In this document: positions 11,151-23,900 of the stretch, one piece after another
Numbering within the stretch: the first letter of the stretch is position 1
Layout of the letters: each line of letters starts with the position of its first letter
Assembly (NCBI GenBank): GCA_963575745.1
Contig: CAUYUJ010014347.1
Location: forward strand, 222,009 to 286,008
Reading direction: 5' to 3'
Origin: Prorocentrum cordatum
Taxonomy: Eukaryota; Sar; Dinophyceae; Prorocentrales; Prorocentraceae
DNA length: 64,000 nucleotides
Program-made: the position numbers and the translations under genes
Notes under the pieces: model-generated
What the model saw: only the letters and a program-made list of their open reading frames with translations
What the model was told of the DNA's origin: nothing
Database searches by the model: none

Positions 11151-11680
11151 TTCCGCAACAGGTTTTAGGGCGGAGAGCAGTCCGTTTTCAAACGGTTCGC
11201 ACAAGCGACGCGCGCATTCTTTTCAAAGTTCGGAAGAGTTTCAAGGATGGAGGTTGTTTTTTGTTCTGAACGTATTATTCTGGTATTAGCGCCACTCACA
11301 TTCGTTACAGCAGTTTGCAACAGCTTCAATCATGGAGGGTGGTCCGTTTTCAAAATGGCGCCCCCGAGTACGCGCCGCAAACATTCGTTTCCACATAACT
11401 GCATCAGCTCAAGGATGGAGGGCGGTGAGTTTTCAAGGTGTGGCCCGCGCATTAGCGCCGCGCGCGTTCGTTTCAGAGCACATGCATATGTTTCAAGGTT
11501 GCGAGGCGGTCCGTGTTCAAAAAGTGGCTCTCGCATGACCGACGCGCACATTCGCCTCAACAGATGCATCAGCTGCAAGGATGGAGGGTGGTCTGTTTTC
11601 AAAATGAGGCTCTCGCATTAGTGCCGCGCGTATTCGTTCCAAAGGTCAACGCCAGTTTCAAGGGTTCGCGCTGTCAGAAC
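11150..11680 (+). repeat. 83-85-bp minisatellite, about six units
   Basis: The word TCAAGGATGGAGG or close variants recurs at about 11241, 11326, 11409, 11493, 11575 and 11658, giving a spacing of 82-85 bp. Each unit also contains GTTTTCAAAATG, a CTCGC/CCGCGC-ATTAGCGCCGC block and ATTCGTT. The spacing is not a multiple of three, so the open frames through the array are incidental. A related array lies at 27050-27400. Confidence 0.85.
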
Positions 11681-11689
11681 GCAACAGTC

Positions 11690-12670
11690 ACGTGGATTCG
11701 CGGTGTCGAAATCCCAGGTGCATTAGTCATTTCGAATTGTGGTTTATTGTCTGGTCCTTGCTGCTGCTGTTGTCTGCCCTGACCCCTCACGCCTCATAAT
11801 CATTTGGCTATGATGGGCCCCCTTTTAGCTGCTACGCAGATACCTACTGACTGTGAGCGGGATGGGCTCGGAGTAACATATTCACTTAGTCACCCAGCGC
11901 CAGCGTGCGCGCTGCATTGGCAACGAAGCTTGCATCTTCCGAGCTACCTCGCAAGAGAGCCCTTCTGGAGCCACCATGCTCTTGATTGGACATTGCGTGC
12001 TTACTCAGACCAGAGTCCCGACGCATTCGAGAATGGGTCGCACGACGGCTGCCCAAGGGTCCGCTGACGCCACCAGCTCGAACGGCTCAGCCGCGCCACG
12101 CCGACGCCACCGAAGACCTCGACGGCCATGCCGTGGGCGCCACGCAGCGGCCGCCGCTACCACAGCTGACGACGGCGACGAGGCCCCGGAAAAAAAAGTG
12201 GCCCGACGCGGACGCTGAACGATGGTCCCAGGGAGGCGCAGACGAGGAGGGGGACTCCGATGATGATAAGCATTCCGAGGTTCCCCCCAGCTCGGCGGAG
12301 TTTCGACGGCGTTGAGGTGAGTGCAAACAGTGTAGAGGAGGACCTTGCCCTACCCCGCCTCCTCTGGGGGCCAGGTTTCTGCGTGCAAGCTGCGCCGTTA
12401 CTGCCGGAACTGGGTTCGGCAATTTCAGATGTGAGGGGCCCAGGCGCGGCACTGCACGCCCCTGGCCGAACTCGCCTCGGACCTGGCAGACGCTATCACG
12501 GGCGATGGTGCCGCGATGATCGGGTCGCTGGTGTGGGCGGGATTTTTTTAGACGCCGCAGTTTTGATTATGAGCTATTTGTCCCTGTTCGGCGACCAGCA
12601 GGTTTTCCAAGTGGGCGACCCGATGGAATAGCGTGAGGAGGGGAACGGTTTCCTTCAGAGCTGCTGACCG
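11690..12670. other. no confident gene; one possible small ORF
   Basis: Frames near 11976-12315 encode about 80-110 residues with basic and acidic clusters (a GGADEEGDSDDDK stretch), which is protein-like but unidentified. The rest shows nothing recognisable. Confidence 0.25.
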
Positions 12671-12675
12671 CCTAC

Positions 12676-12676
<1 letters not shown>

Positions 12677-12711
<35 letters not shown>
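12677..12711 (-). repeat. 35-nt poly(T) tract
   Basis: Thirty-five T in a row. It may be the poly(A) tail of a minus-strand retroposed sequence, but no coding remnant or duplication was found next to it. Confidence 0.9.
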
Positions 12712-12739
12712 CCACAGCGCACCCATTTCGGCACACCAC

Positions 12740-13410
12740 TCACACGCGACGCCCACGCGCTCCGTGGCCGCATAGGGACCTCCACCCAAGGCCCCAGTGG
12801 CAGGGTTTCTTGCGGTCCCTTGTACACCGCGCGTCCGTTTCGACGCACCCTTCGCACGTTTCGCGACCACATTTGGGGCTCCACTGGAGGCCCCAACGGC
12901 AAGGCTCGCCCACCGCATGTTCATGTTGGCACACCGTTCACACGCTTCGAGGCCCCGTGGGGAGCCCCGCCGAAAACCCCCGCGACAGGGTTCGCATGCC
13001 CCCCCCCCCCCCCCCCGCCCACCGCATGTGAATGTCGATGCGCCCTTCACGCGCTTCGTGGCTCCATGGGGAAGCCCCGCCGAAGGCCCCAGCGTCAGGG
13101 TTTTCATGCTGTTCCTCCATCCGCCGCATATCAAGTTCGGCACATCCTTGCGCGCTTCGTGGCCCCACAGGGAGCTCCACTGAAAGCCCCAGCGGCATGG
13201 TTCGCATGCCCCCCCCCCCCCCCCCCCGCCGCATGTCCATGTCCTCGCGCCTCACGCGCGCTTCGTGGCCCCATGGGGAGCTCCACCGAAGGCCCCAGGC
13301 GGCAGGGTTCGCATGCGGTCCCCCACCCACCGTGTGTCCATCCTTGCACACCTCTCACGTTTCGTGGCCCCACAGGGAAACTCACCGAACGCCCCAATGG
13401 CAAACCTGTG
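12740..13410 (+). repeat. about 100-bp tandem repeat, seven units
   Basis: The core CGTGGCCCCATGGGGAGCTC and following CCGAAGGCCCCAGCGGCAGG recurs near 12763, 12861, 12950, 13060, 13158, 13266 and 13363, about every 90-110 bp. Several units carry a C homopolymer after TTCGCATG (runs of 14-17 C near 13002 and 13210). Between cores is a CGCATGT-TCATG block. Units differ by point changes and short indels, so this is not a recent expansion. Confidence 0.85.
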
Positions 13411-13959
13411 GCAACGCTTTGTTGGAAAATGAACAGGATACGGCCAGTCCGCGGGTCGCCTTCAGTATTTCTGTTGCTGCGCAATTGGGCGCGTCAGCCA
13501 GGAGCCCTCGGTTGTTTGGTAAATGTTTTCTTGCTATTCGCGAGCGTCTCGCCATGGCTGGGCACTGGACTTGCAATTGCGGTGGGTTCAACACCGAAGT
13601 TTCAACGCCGAAGGCCGTCGGGAACCAGCAGCCCGCTGCTTCTTCCAGGCGCCGCGTTCAGCCCCAGCGAGGGCCAGGCTTGCATGGGGCTCTGAGGCGA
13701 GGCGTTCAAGAATATCAAAAGGAACCATGTCCAAGTCTTTTATGACCGGGCTGTAGACTGCCCTTCACGCCGCGAGCCAATTTCTTGTGTGTTTTGGCCA
13801 TGGCGGGCGCTGCGCCCCCCGCCCCCCTTCCCAATGACGTAGCGCCGCCTTCCTCTTCCGAGTGCGCCCTGGTTTCTAGCGCCCTGCGCATCGGGATCCG
13901 CATGGGCGCCCGAACAAACATCCCGCATAATGGGGGGTCTGGTCGGGGATCTCATGGGG

Positions 13960-14180
13960 GTCGGGAGTGCGGGTGCGCGTGCCCTTCCTCGTGAGGATCC
14001 GCGCGGGGATTCGCGCAAGGATCCGCGTGGGGATTCGCGTAGGGACTCGCGCGGTATTGCGCATGAGCATCCGCATGGGCAGCCGCATCGGGACCCGCAT
14101 CGGGATCCGCATGAACATCCGCATAGATATCCGCGCGCGCACTGCGGTGCACGCGCACTACGGTGCAGACGCACTGTGGT
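13960..14180 (+). repeat. short degenerate tandem repeat (ATCCGCATGGG type)
   Basis: Words of the form GGGATCCGCAT, GGATTCGCG and GGGACTCGCG recur every 11-18 bp, then give way to GGTGCACGCGCAC-type words. The trailing part and the sequence after it (14220-14340) resemble the arrays at 62040-63215. Confidence 0.7.
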
Positions 14181-14569
14181 GCACGCAGAAGCGCTACCAG
14201 AAGCGCTACCATTATTTTCCTTGCCCTGAGCGCAGCGGCGCGCGCAGTGGCCATGGCGCGCGCGGGCGCCGCGGGCTCAAAGCGCAAGGGCACTGCGCGC
14301 AGGGCAAGAAAACATAACCACCGCAATCAACTCACATGATGACTTGGAAAACACCGGCTGCGCCCACGGTATTCTTGCACGTTGGGCCGGCAGACCCACT
14401 GTAGAGCGCGCGGAGGCGCAGCCATTTTGCATCCCTTTTCCACTTCTCCCCATTCCTATTCATTCCGTCCTGGCCCTTACTACTCCAACTAGCAACGTGT
14501 GCAACCTCCGAGACTCGCAACAAGGCTGATGTGCTCGCGGACGCTGTGAAGGCGCCGGGACAGCGCGAC

Positions 14570-14660
14570 GTCATCGTCGTCGTTTGTCGTCGTCGTGGTG
14601 GTCGTCGTCGTCGTCGTCGTCGGCGTCGTCGTCGTCGCGCGTCGCTCGTCGCGCGTCGCT
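14570..14660 (+). repeat. (CGT)n microsatellite
   Basis: An imperfect run of CGT with a few interruptions. Confidence 0.9.
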
Positions 14661-14699
14661 CCTCACTCATCGTTATCGCGCGCGCGGGCGCGGCGGCGG

Positions 14700-17600
14700 C
14701 GCGGGGGCCGCGCGGCGGGGGGGGGGCGTTGCGTCGCCCCCCCCCCCCCCCCCCTCAAAGGCGCCCGGGCAGCCGTCGTCGGGCTGAAGCAGTCCGCCAG
14801 CCCGTCAGAGCAGCGGCCCGCTGCTCGGCAGCCCGCAGCCGCGACGGGCGCGGGCGGAGGTGCAGGAGGAGGAGCTCCGGCAGCAGTGTAGGTCCCGGTC
14901 CGAGAGGATGTCGGCGAAGCGGCCAAGTTCAGCCTCTTCATCGGCACGGCGGATCTCTGCGGCCTGCTGGGCACGCGCTGAGAGGGCGAGGGCGGGCGCG
15001 AGCGCGTCGACGACGGGATCGAGACTGCGCGCAGGAAAGCGGGCCATGACATGCGGCGCGCTGCGCGAAGGCTGGCCGACGATGGGCGGCGCCTCCCATC
15101 GGCGCGGGCGCGCGCAGCAGGGGCGGGGCGTCGACGCAGCCTTGCGCGGTGCGCGCGTGTGACGCAACAGTTCTGGGGGCCTCTCGCCGAAGATGCGAAG
15201 ACAGGCGACCGAAGATTCGGTCAAGCAGGAGCGGCGCGCGGCAGGCGCGGGGCGTGGTGGGCGCGGGTTCGAAGCTTTCGACAGCGGGCCCGAGCTGTTT
15301 TTCCGGGGCGGGCCACCGCCGCCCGCCGCGCGGCGGTCTTGCGGGGCGGCGCCGCCCAGCGCAACGCGAAGCTCAAGCGGGCCAACAGGGGCCCAGGGCC
15401 CCGCGTCGAGCAGGAGGTCGCTCGCCAGCGCGGCGAAGAGGCGGATCGAGGACCTCGGGCTTGGCGAGGAGTCCGACGCGTAGAGGGCGAGTGGAATCGC
15501 CGGCGCCTGCCCGACGCGCCAGAGGTGCTCGGGCGCGCGCGCCCCAACTGGGCCAGCGCGCTCATGCGCCGCACTTGCGACGGGGCTCGCGACGGAGATC
15601 TGCGCTCGCGCTCGGCGGCGGGGCGGGCAGAGCCGCGGGAGGTACTCGGCCCAGTTCAGTTCGCTCAGTAGCCGGCTGGCTCGTTCGACGGCCATGGCCC
15701 ACGGCGCCGAGCGCAGGGCGTTGAGCGGGTGGGTCAGCGACCCGCAGAGGCAGGGGCGGGCGCAGTCCACCCAGCCCCCGCACAGAAGACCGGGCAAGGC
15801 CCCAGTCGAGGGCCAGGCGGAAGAGCGCTGCTTGCGCGGCGGCGTTCGCAGCGCGCAGCCAGGCTTGGAACGCGGGCCGACGGTTTCCGCCAGCGACGGG
15901 TGCAGAGGTGACTTGGCGTCGCTGGGAATGTTCAGCCAGCCCTGGAACTCGGGGATAGGGGGGGGTCCGCCTGAGGAGGGCCGTCGCGCCGGCGCGCGTG
16001 GACTGCTCCGCGCCGGCGCTGGGGGGGGAATTCTCGGCGCGGGCCTTCGCGGAACAGGGCCTTTTTTGGGGAGAGGGGGGGTCCGCGCGCAGAGTCCCGC
16101 GGCGGCGGACGACGGCCAGCGCCGATCTGCAGCTCCAGCCACCCTCTCGCGGCCGGCGCTCCGAGCAAGTTTTGGGCAGCTCAGGGATCTCGAGCTCCAG
16201 CGGCGCGGCGCCGCGGCAATCGGCGGCGCCGATCGCGGCGCGCTCCGAGGCGGACCGCGCGGCGAAGGGGCTGCTGGAAGGAGACCGAGCGGCCAGGACC
16301 TCCCGCGAGGCCGCTCGGGCAGCGGGCTGGGGGGGGCCCGGCGCGCGCCGGGCGAGTTCGGCGAGCCGGGCATCCGCGGCAGAAGGTGAAGTGCGCCAGG
16401 ACATCGACGATTGTTGCGACAAGCGCGCTCCTTTCATAGTCGCGCTCAAGGAGCGGCCGCGCCTCGCCCGCCCGTTCGCGCGGGCGCCCCCGCTCGCGGC
16501 GCCGCCCGCTGGGCCGGCGCGGATTCTTGGGCGGGGCATCTGTGGGGCTATCTGGGCAGGGGCCGTGCGGGCGCACAGCGGGGGCGCGGCCGCCGTGGGG
16601 GCCCTGCAGGGCGAGGCGCGGGGCAGCAGCGGCCAGCCGCGCGAGCGTTTGTGCAGCCCAGCGCCGGCGGATAGAGCCGCTGGGCACGCCCGACCCGACC
16701 AGGGGCGAGGCGCCATCAGACCGCCCTTTGGGGCGTGGCGGCCCTGGCCGCTGGCCCCATGTCATGGCGCAATCGGCAATTGGGAGAGCGCGGGCCTCGC
16801 GGTTCTGAAGGTCGATCAAGGGCCGCGGCGTGCTCGAGGGCGCGGAGAGAGGCAATGTCGCACCGAGGGCGCTCGGGCCTTTCCCTGCCTGGCCATTCCA
16901 GGCGGCGCGTGGCGCCGAGCCGCGCGCGCTGCCGGCGATCTCGCGGAGGGCCGACGCCGCGCCCGAGCGGTTCTGCAAGCCCATCATCATGGGGGGGGGG
17001 GCTTCAGCCAGGGCCCCGCAAGCATCCGCAATCGAGCATCGCCGACGCGTTCATTTTTTCGGGGCCGGGCCGCGGGCCGAGGAGGTATGGCGCAAGCTTG
17101 CGCCGCGCCAGGAGGGCGGGCAAGGGCTGCGGGCAACCGCCAGAGCGCGCGAGTCCGAGAGCCGCGCGGTCGCGCTCGCGAGGAGGCGGGGCGCGCATTT
17201 CGGACGAGTCAACGAGGGGTTGGCGCGCCCGCGCCGGATGCTGGACTTCGCGGCATACGTCGCAGCGGTGCCGGGGGCCCTCTGCGTCGGACTGTCGGGC
17301 GCCCCCGCGGTCGGCGAGCGCGGGCGTCCGGCGGGGGGGTCGGCGAGAGCGCGCGGCAACGGGCTGGGGGCGACCGCGCCCAATTGGCAGTGGGCGCAGG
17401 GCTTCGTGAGCGACGCTCGCCAGGGCGATGGGGGGCAGCCCCCGACTGACGCGAGGCCGGTCAGCGCCATTTTCGGGGCGGCGTTGCCCGGGGGCCCTGC
17501 CGCAGCGCGGCGGCGGTCCAGCACCGGGGCCGCCGCAGGCGGGCTGCCGCCAAGGCGCAGGCGACTTGTCGGGGTGGTCGAGCCTGTCGAGAGCGCCCCG

Positions 17601-18130
17601 GCCCCGACGAGCGGGCCCCCGCCCGGCCATGGCGTCGGCCGCAGATGCGGCGGCGGCAGCAGTTGCCGCGGCGGCGCTGGCTAACGCCGCGGCTGCCGCT
17701 GGAAGAGGCGCACATCACGATGGCACCGCGCCGCTATGCGCAGGCGCCGCCCGGTGGCCCGACCCCTCCAAGCACAGGGTGGTCATGGCGAAGGGCGACA
17801 TCGGCGGCCCCTGGCTGGCCCGTGGGCCGGGGCGCCATCGGTCTGGGCGCGGCGCGGAGGCGCCAGCTCCAGAGGGATCGACGAGGCCGAGCTCGACGAC
17901 TTCATGGGCTCGGCTGGCCCTGGCGCGCGTGCCCGGCCCAGCGCGCGGTTCGAGGGCGCCGGGGGCGAGCGAGGCGCTTTCCGCAGAGGCATGCGGATGG
18001 TCGGGGCCCTCGGCGGGTCTGGCTTGCTGGGCGCGGAGGGCGAGAGGGGCCGCCAGCTGCGCGCCCTTCCTGCGGCCGCCGGGCCCGCGCGGGCAGCGTG
18101 CTTGGGAGAGCAGGGGCGCGCGCTATGACC
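14700..18130. other. very GC-rich region, coding status unresolved
   Basis: About 3.4 kb with extreme GC and long open frames on both strands. The longest are minus 14805-16373 (522 codons), minus 15562-16716, plus 15998-17449 and minus 17004-17630. At this GC, stop codons are rare and overlapping frames stay open by chance. The minus frames include stretches with more balanced composition (for example FQGWLNIPSDAKSPLHPS and HRCDVCREVQHP), so a decayed minus-strand gene or retroelement is possible. I recognise no domain and assign no function. Homopolymer runs (C17 near 14735, G near 16990) break frames. Confidence 0.35.
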
Positions 18131-18177
18131 CCGAGACGACCTGAGGGGGGCTAAGAGGAGCAGGTGGCGGAAGGCGG

Positions 18178-18846
<669 letters not shown>

Positions 18847-18849
18847 GCC

Positions 18850-19480
18850 TCCCGCTCCGTTGCCTCTTATGGGGCCCGCGCCGAGGTCAATATTCACAAT
18901 TGCGCTACTCGCAACTGTATATGATTGGGTCCTTCGCCAGGATCATTACCGAAGCGGGGATCCCTTCGGACACTTGGTGGAAGTTCATGGTCACACACAC
19001 ACACGCACGAACACCTCGCACAAACACTTCCGCATTTCTGATTACGCATGAAACAGAGTTCCCTTTCTGAGCGGGTCTGCTCGCTTGAGCAGCAAAACCA
19101 TGTCGTGATGGTATTTCGAAGAGTTTTTTTCGTATTGAACATGAAAGGCTTGTGCAAATTCGTGGGCGGGGGACTTCGGCGGGAGGGCATATTCCCTTTC
19201 TCCTTCCTCTGTCCTCCTCTCTCCTCCCGTCCTCCCTTCACCTCCTCCCCTTCTGGCCCCGATCCTCGCGCGTTCGGGTGCCACGCGGCGCGGGAGGCGC
19301 TTTGGCCTCAGACGAGGGCCGCGCTCCTGTCCTAGTCGTTTGTGGCCCCGGCAGGCGGCAGGGGAAGCGCCCCGCGCCGCCGCGCCGAGCGCGCCCTCGC
19401 CGGCGGGGGCCAGCTTGGCGCCCAGCCGCGCCGGCCTCGCCCGGGAGGACCCCGGGTTTGCTGCTGTTGCTGTTGCTCCT
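18850..19480. other. no gene seen
   Basis: Mixed sequence with no recognisable domain or repeat, grading into a pyrimidine-rich tract. Confidence 0.4.
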
Positions 19481-19489
19481 CCTTTCTGT

Positions 19490-19690
19490 TCCCTCGTCCT
19501 CCTGCCCCCTCCTCCTTTTCCTCCTCCCCTTCCTCGTCCTCTTCCTCTCCTCTCCTGTTTTCTCCCTTTTCTTCTCTTTTTTTTTCCTTTTATTCGTCCT
19601 CCTCCTCCTCTTCCTCCTCCTCCTCCTCCTGTAGTTTCCTCCTCGTCTCCTCCCTTTTCCTTCCCCTCCTCCAAGTGTCCTCCTCCATCC
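19490..19690 (+). repeat. CTC/TTC pyrimidine tract
   Basis: About 200 bp of CTCCTCC and TTCCTCC words with few purines. Confidence 0.9.
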
Positions 19691-19987
19691 GTCCTGCTTA
19701 TATGAAACTCCCCAGCTCCCCCTCTGCTGCTGCACCACCATACGTGTCCGTAAGCCACGACCGGGCGTTTCGCTTGAGCCTTGCTCACAATCTCCAATCG
19801 AAGACGCCTACGGCGACTCACCTCCGCTTCCTGCCTTTTTGAAATCGCCAATGTGGCTAAACGTGGTGGCGAAGTCTCGGCAAGCTTTTGGGCTTGTGTT
19901 CCCGCATCCCTTGTAGAAGTCCTAGAGGGATCACTTGGGGGAGGAAGAGAAGAAGGGAGCAGGAGAGGGAGGAAGGGGATGAATAGG

Positions 19988-20059
19988 GGGAGGAGGAGGA
20001 GGAGGAGGAGGAGGAGGAGGAGGAGGAGGAGGAGGAGGTGGAGGAGGAGGAGGAGGAGG
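19988..20059 (+). repeat. (GGA)n microsatellite
   Basis: Near-perfect GGA run, leading into CTCTTGGGGGCCTC-type sequence at 20060-20290 of the CTTGGGG family. Nothing else is recognised up to 20600. Confidence 0.95.
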
Positions 20060-20606
20060 CCTCTTGGGGGCCTCTCCGGCCCATCTTAGCTCGGGCCTCT
20101 GACGACCTGTCGGGGGCCTCCTGCGGGCTTTCTGGTGGTCTTCAAAGGAGACTTCCGCGGGACCTCTTGACCTTCGGATGCCGTCTTGGGGGGGCCTCAC
20201 TGGGGGTTCTCATTAGGGTCCCTCTGGACGATTAGGGGCCTCACTGGGGGTTCCAGGGGCCCTCTTGTGCCGTTTTGAGGCCCTCTTTGGCCGTTGTGGT
20301 GAGATGGTGGAAGAGGGGGTGAGGAGGGTAGGAGAGGAGGAGGGCATGCGGCCAGGCCACGGGGAATGAAGAGGCTAGTGTAGGATCGGACAGGAAGGGC
20401 TGGCAAGTGGAGGGGAGGACCAGGGATGGGAGGAGGGGCTGGCAGCAGAGCTGACGGGCGGAGCGCTGGAAGGGAAGGGGTGGAGGGTATTAGGTGAAGG
20501 CTGAGGAGGGAAGGCGAGGGGGGCGAGTACTTCATTTAAAACAGTATTCTATGCAGAAGACTCTGAGCGACCAGGGGCACTCCACTGCGTGCAAAGGCAC
20601 GGTGGC

Positions 20607-21000
20607 GGATGACGGGAAGCGCCTCTGGCGTGCCCCGTTGGTTCTGGGGCTTCATTTTCTTTAACTAAGGGCCACCGATTCCATCCCGGACCTCGCTGGC
20701 GGATGACGGGAAGCGCCTCCGGCGTGCACCGTTGGTTCTGGGGCTCAATTTTCTCTAACTAAGGGGTGCGCGCCGCACCGGGGAACTCGCTGGCGGATGA
20801 CGGGAAGCGTCTTCGAGGTACGAGAAGCAAGCGGGACGTTCTGGCTGAATCCTTGAGTAAATATATATATATATATCTTTAACTATATGGGTTGCCGCGC
20901 TGCACGGGATGACGGGAAGCGTCTTCGAGGTACGAGAAGCAAGCGGGACGTTCTGGCTGAATCCTTGAGTATATATATATATATATATAGCTTTATATCT
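20607..21000 (+). repeat. GGATGACGGGAAGCG tandem repeat, 94-112-bp units
   Basis: The word GGATGACGGGAAGCG begins at about 20607, 20701, 20795 and 20907. Units 1-2 share CGTTGGTTCTGGGGCT. Units 3-4 share CGAGGTACGAGAAGCAAGCG and a TA dinucleotide run. The reverse complement of the core (CGCTTCCCG) recurs at 23729, 25371, 25904 and 26999. Confidence 0.85.
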
Positions 21001-21044
21001 ATGGGTTGCGGGATTGCACGGGAGTTTTCGTTGGCGGATTCCCC

Positions 21045-21380
21045 ATTTCGCTCGAGACATCCTCGAAAAATCGAGGTGTTGGAGGCTATCGTTTAAGACG
21101 TCTTATGTCAAAAATGACGGTTTCGCTCGAGACATCCTCAAAAAATCGGGATGTTGAAAAATATCATTTTTTTTTGTTATGCATGAAAAATGAGCGTTTC
21201 GCTCGAGACATCCTCGAAAAAATGAGATGCCGACAGAGGTGTTTTAGAACCTTTTATGTCAAAAAAGGCGTTTTCGCTCGGGACGTCCTCCGAAAATGAG
21301 CAGGTGGTCTGCCGTGCTCCCGTGTGGAGCACGGCAGACCACGGCCATTTCGCTCGAGACATCCTCCAAAAATCGAGGTG
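21045..21380 (+). repeat. 76-bp tandem repeat (TTTCGCTCGAGACATCC)
   Basis: TTTCGCTCGAGACATCCTC or a one- or two-base variant occurs at about 21045, 21121, 21197, 21272 and 21347, a regular 75-76-bp step. Each is followed by an AAAAATCG or AAAATGAG word. In the last unit a GTGGTCTGCC/GGCAGACCAC hairpin from the neighbouring 20-bp satellite is inserted. Confidence 0.9.
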
Positions 21381-23237
21381 TGGTCTGCCGTGCTCCTGTG
21401 TGGTCTGCCTTGCTCCTGTGGTCTGCCGTGCTCCCCACAGGAGCACGGCAGACCGCGCGTAGGAACCGAGAGGAGCACGGCAGACCAAGACGAGGAGCAC
21501 GGCGGACCAGGCTTAGGAACCGAGAGGAGCACGGCAGACCAAGACGAGGAGCACGGCAGACCAGGCACCAAGAGCGCCCTCAAGACGACGGAAAGGATTA
21601 CCAAGACGAGGAGCACGGCAGACCAAGACGAGGAGCACGGCAGACTATGCCTGGAAGAGTGCTCTCAAGACGGCCGAACAACGGCAGACCCCATAGGAGC
21701 ACGGCACCTGTGGTCTGCCGTGCTCCCCACAGGAGCACGGCAGACCGCGCGTAGGAACCGAGAGGAGCACGGCAGACCAAGAGGAGGAGCACGGCAGACC
21801 AGGCTTAGGAACCGAGAGGAGCACGGCAGACCAAGACGAGGAGCCCCGCAGACCAGGCACCAAGAGCGCCCTCAAGACGACGGAAAGGATGACCAAAACG
21901 AGGAGCACGGCAGACCAAGACGAGGAGCACGGCAGACTATGCCCTAAGAGTGCCCTCAAGACGGCCGAACAACGGCAGACCCCATAGGAGCACGGCAGAC
22001 CACAGAAGAGCACGGCAGACCACCAGGAGCACGGCAGACCACACAAGAGCACGGCAGGCCACACAGGAGCACGGCAGACCACACAGGAGCACGGCAGACC
22101 ACAAAGGAGCACGGCAGACCACACAAGAGCACGGCAGACCCCACAAGAGCACGGCAGACCCCACAGGAGCACGGCAGACCCCACAGGAGCACGGCAGAGC
22201 AGATCCAAAAGGAGCACGGCAGACCACACAGGAGCAAGGCAAACCACAGGAGCACGGCAGACCACACAGGAGCACGGCAGGCAGACCCCAAAGGAGCACG
22301 GCAGACCACCGGAGCACGGCAGACCACACAGGAGTACGGCAGACCCCACATGAGCACGGCAAATCCCAAATGAGCACGGCAGGCCACAAGAGCACGGCAG
22401 ACCACACAGGAGCACGGCAGACTCCACAGGAGCACGGCAGACCACAAAGGAGCACGGCAGACCACACAGGAGCCCGGCAGACGCCACAGGAGCACGGCAG
22501 ACGCCACAGGAGCACGGCGGAACACACAGGAGCATGGCAGACCGCGCGCGGGTACAACATAAACGCGCCTTTTTGTTGTACCCCGAACGCCGCTGGCGTT
22601 TCCCCAACAGGAGCACGGCAGATCTCACAGGCGCGCGGCAGACCCCAAATGAGCACGGCCGACCACAGGTGCACGGCAGACCCCAAATGAGTACGGCAGA
22701 CCCCAAAAGAGCACCGTAGACGCCTCAGGAGCACGGCTGACCACACAGGATCACGGCAGACCACACAGGAGCGCGGCAACCCACAAAGAGCAAGTGAGAC
22801 CCAACGGAGCAGGCAGTCCACACGTTCGCACGGAGACAGAACAGGACACGGCAGAACGCACATGAGCACGGCAGACCACGGAAGGACACGGCAGACCCAC
22901 ACAGGAGCACGGCAGACACACAGATGATCGCATGTGAACACAAGGACACGGAAGACGTATGGGGGAGCACGGCAGACCACACAGGAGCACGGCAAACCAC
23001 ACAAGAGCACGGAAGACCATACAGGAGCACGCCAGACCACACAGGAGCACGGCAGATCACACGTTCGCACGGCAAACTCCACAGGAGCACGGCAGACCCC
23101 AAAGGAGCACGGCAGACCCCAGGAGCACGGAAGACCGCACAGGAGCACGGCAGACCACACAGGAGCACGGCAAACCAAGAAGGAGCACGGCAGACCACAG
23201 GAGCACCGCAGACGCCACAGAAGCACGGCAGATCGTC
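21306..23237 (+). repeat. 20-bp satellite GGAGCACGGCAGACCACACA, block 1
   Basis: The unit is GGAGCACGGCAGACC plus a variable 4-5-bp spacer (ACACA, CCACA, AAGAC), repeated for about 1.9 kb. Because 20 is not a multiple of three, the array is open in several frames and yields false repeats such as EHGRPHRSTAD on one strand and CRAPVWSAVLL on the other. The left end (21306-21450) also holds units in reverse orientation, forming hairpins. It is not a CRISPR array: there are no unique spacers. Confidence 0.95.
22540..22620 (+). repeat. foldback insert within 20-bp satellite
   Basis: A non-satellite island with GGGTACAACA pairing to TGTTGTACCCC, followed by GAACGCCGCTGGCGTTTCC, which is a second small hairpin. 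The same island occurs at 24722-24800, 2181 bp away. Confidence 0.8.
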
Positions 23238-23754
23238 GTCGTCGACATCGTCGTCGTCGTCTTCGTCAATAACGATCTCGAAAATTACGACAAAAAACGA
23301 TGACAGAAAACGACCACAAACATAACACTAAAACCAACCGAACACGGAATCCAACAACAAAAAAACAATCAGAAAAACGACCGCAATCATAAAATGATAA
23401 CGACGGCGACAGCGAGAACGGCAACAGCGGACGATTATAATGAAAACGCCGACCACGACAAAGGAAAGGCACGCGACGACGACGACGGACAAACAAAAGA
23501 CAAGACAGGCTGGAACAGAAAAAGTAGGCTGGGCGACAACGGGTGGGGGCCCGCGTGGCCGAGAGAAAAGCACGTTGTCGACACCATGATGTGGCCAGGG
23601 CAGCAGACTACCTCGACAGACCAGCGCGGCAGGCCACCATTTAGTCTGTTCTGTTGCGTTTATGGGTTTCTCTGACGTTCTCGCCAATACGGTCTTTGAC
23701 GCACGTGGTGGATAAAAAACGGCGCTTCCCGTTCTTGTCCGGTCAGGTTCCCCA

Positions 23755-23890
23755 AAATGGCCATTTCGCTCGAGACATCCTCGAAAAATCGAGGTGTTGG
23801 AGGTTATCGTTTAAGACGTCTTATGTCAAAAATGACGGTTTCGCTCGAGACATCCTCAAAAAATCGGCATGTTGAAAAATATCAAAAAAT
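23755..23890 (+). repeat. 76-bp repeat, second locus
   Basis: Two more units of the TTTCGCTCGAGACATCC repeat (23764 and 23839), closely matching 21045-21180, preceded by a GCGCTTCCCGTTCTTGTCCG module. The sequence then enters the assembly gap. Confidence 0.9.
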
Positions 23891-23900
23891 TTTGTATGCA

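Noticed and set aside
12677-12711. Poly(T) as the tail of a minus-strand retrogene
   Set aside because: No coding remnant, leader or target duplication was found beside it; kept only as a homopolymer.
21645-23226. Cys-rich repeat proteins (CRAPVWSAVLLCGLPCS) as secreted proteins
   Set aside because: They are translations of a 20-bp satellite and occur in more than one frame; the period is not codon-based.
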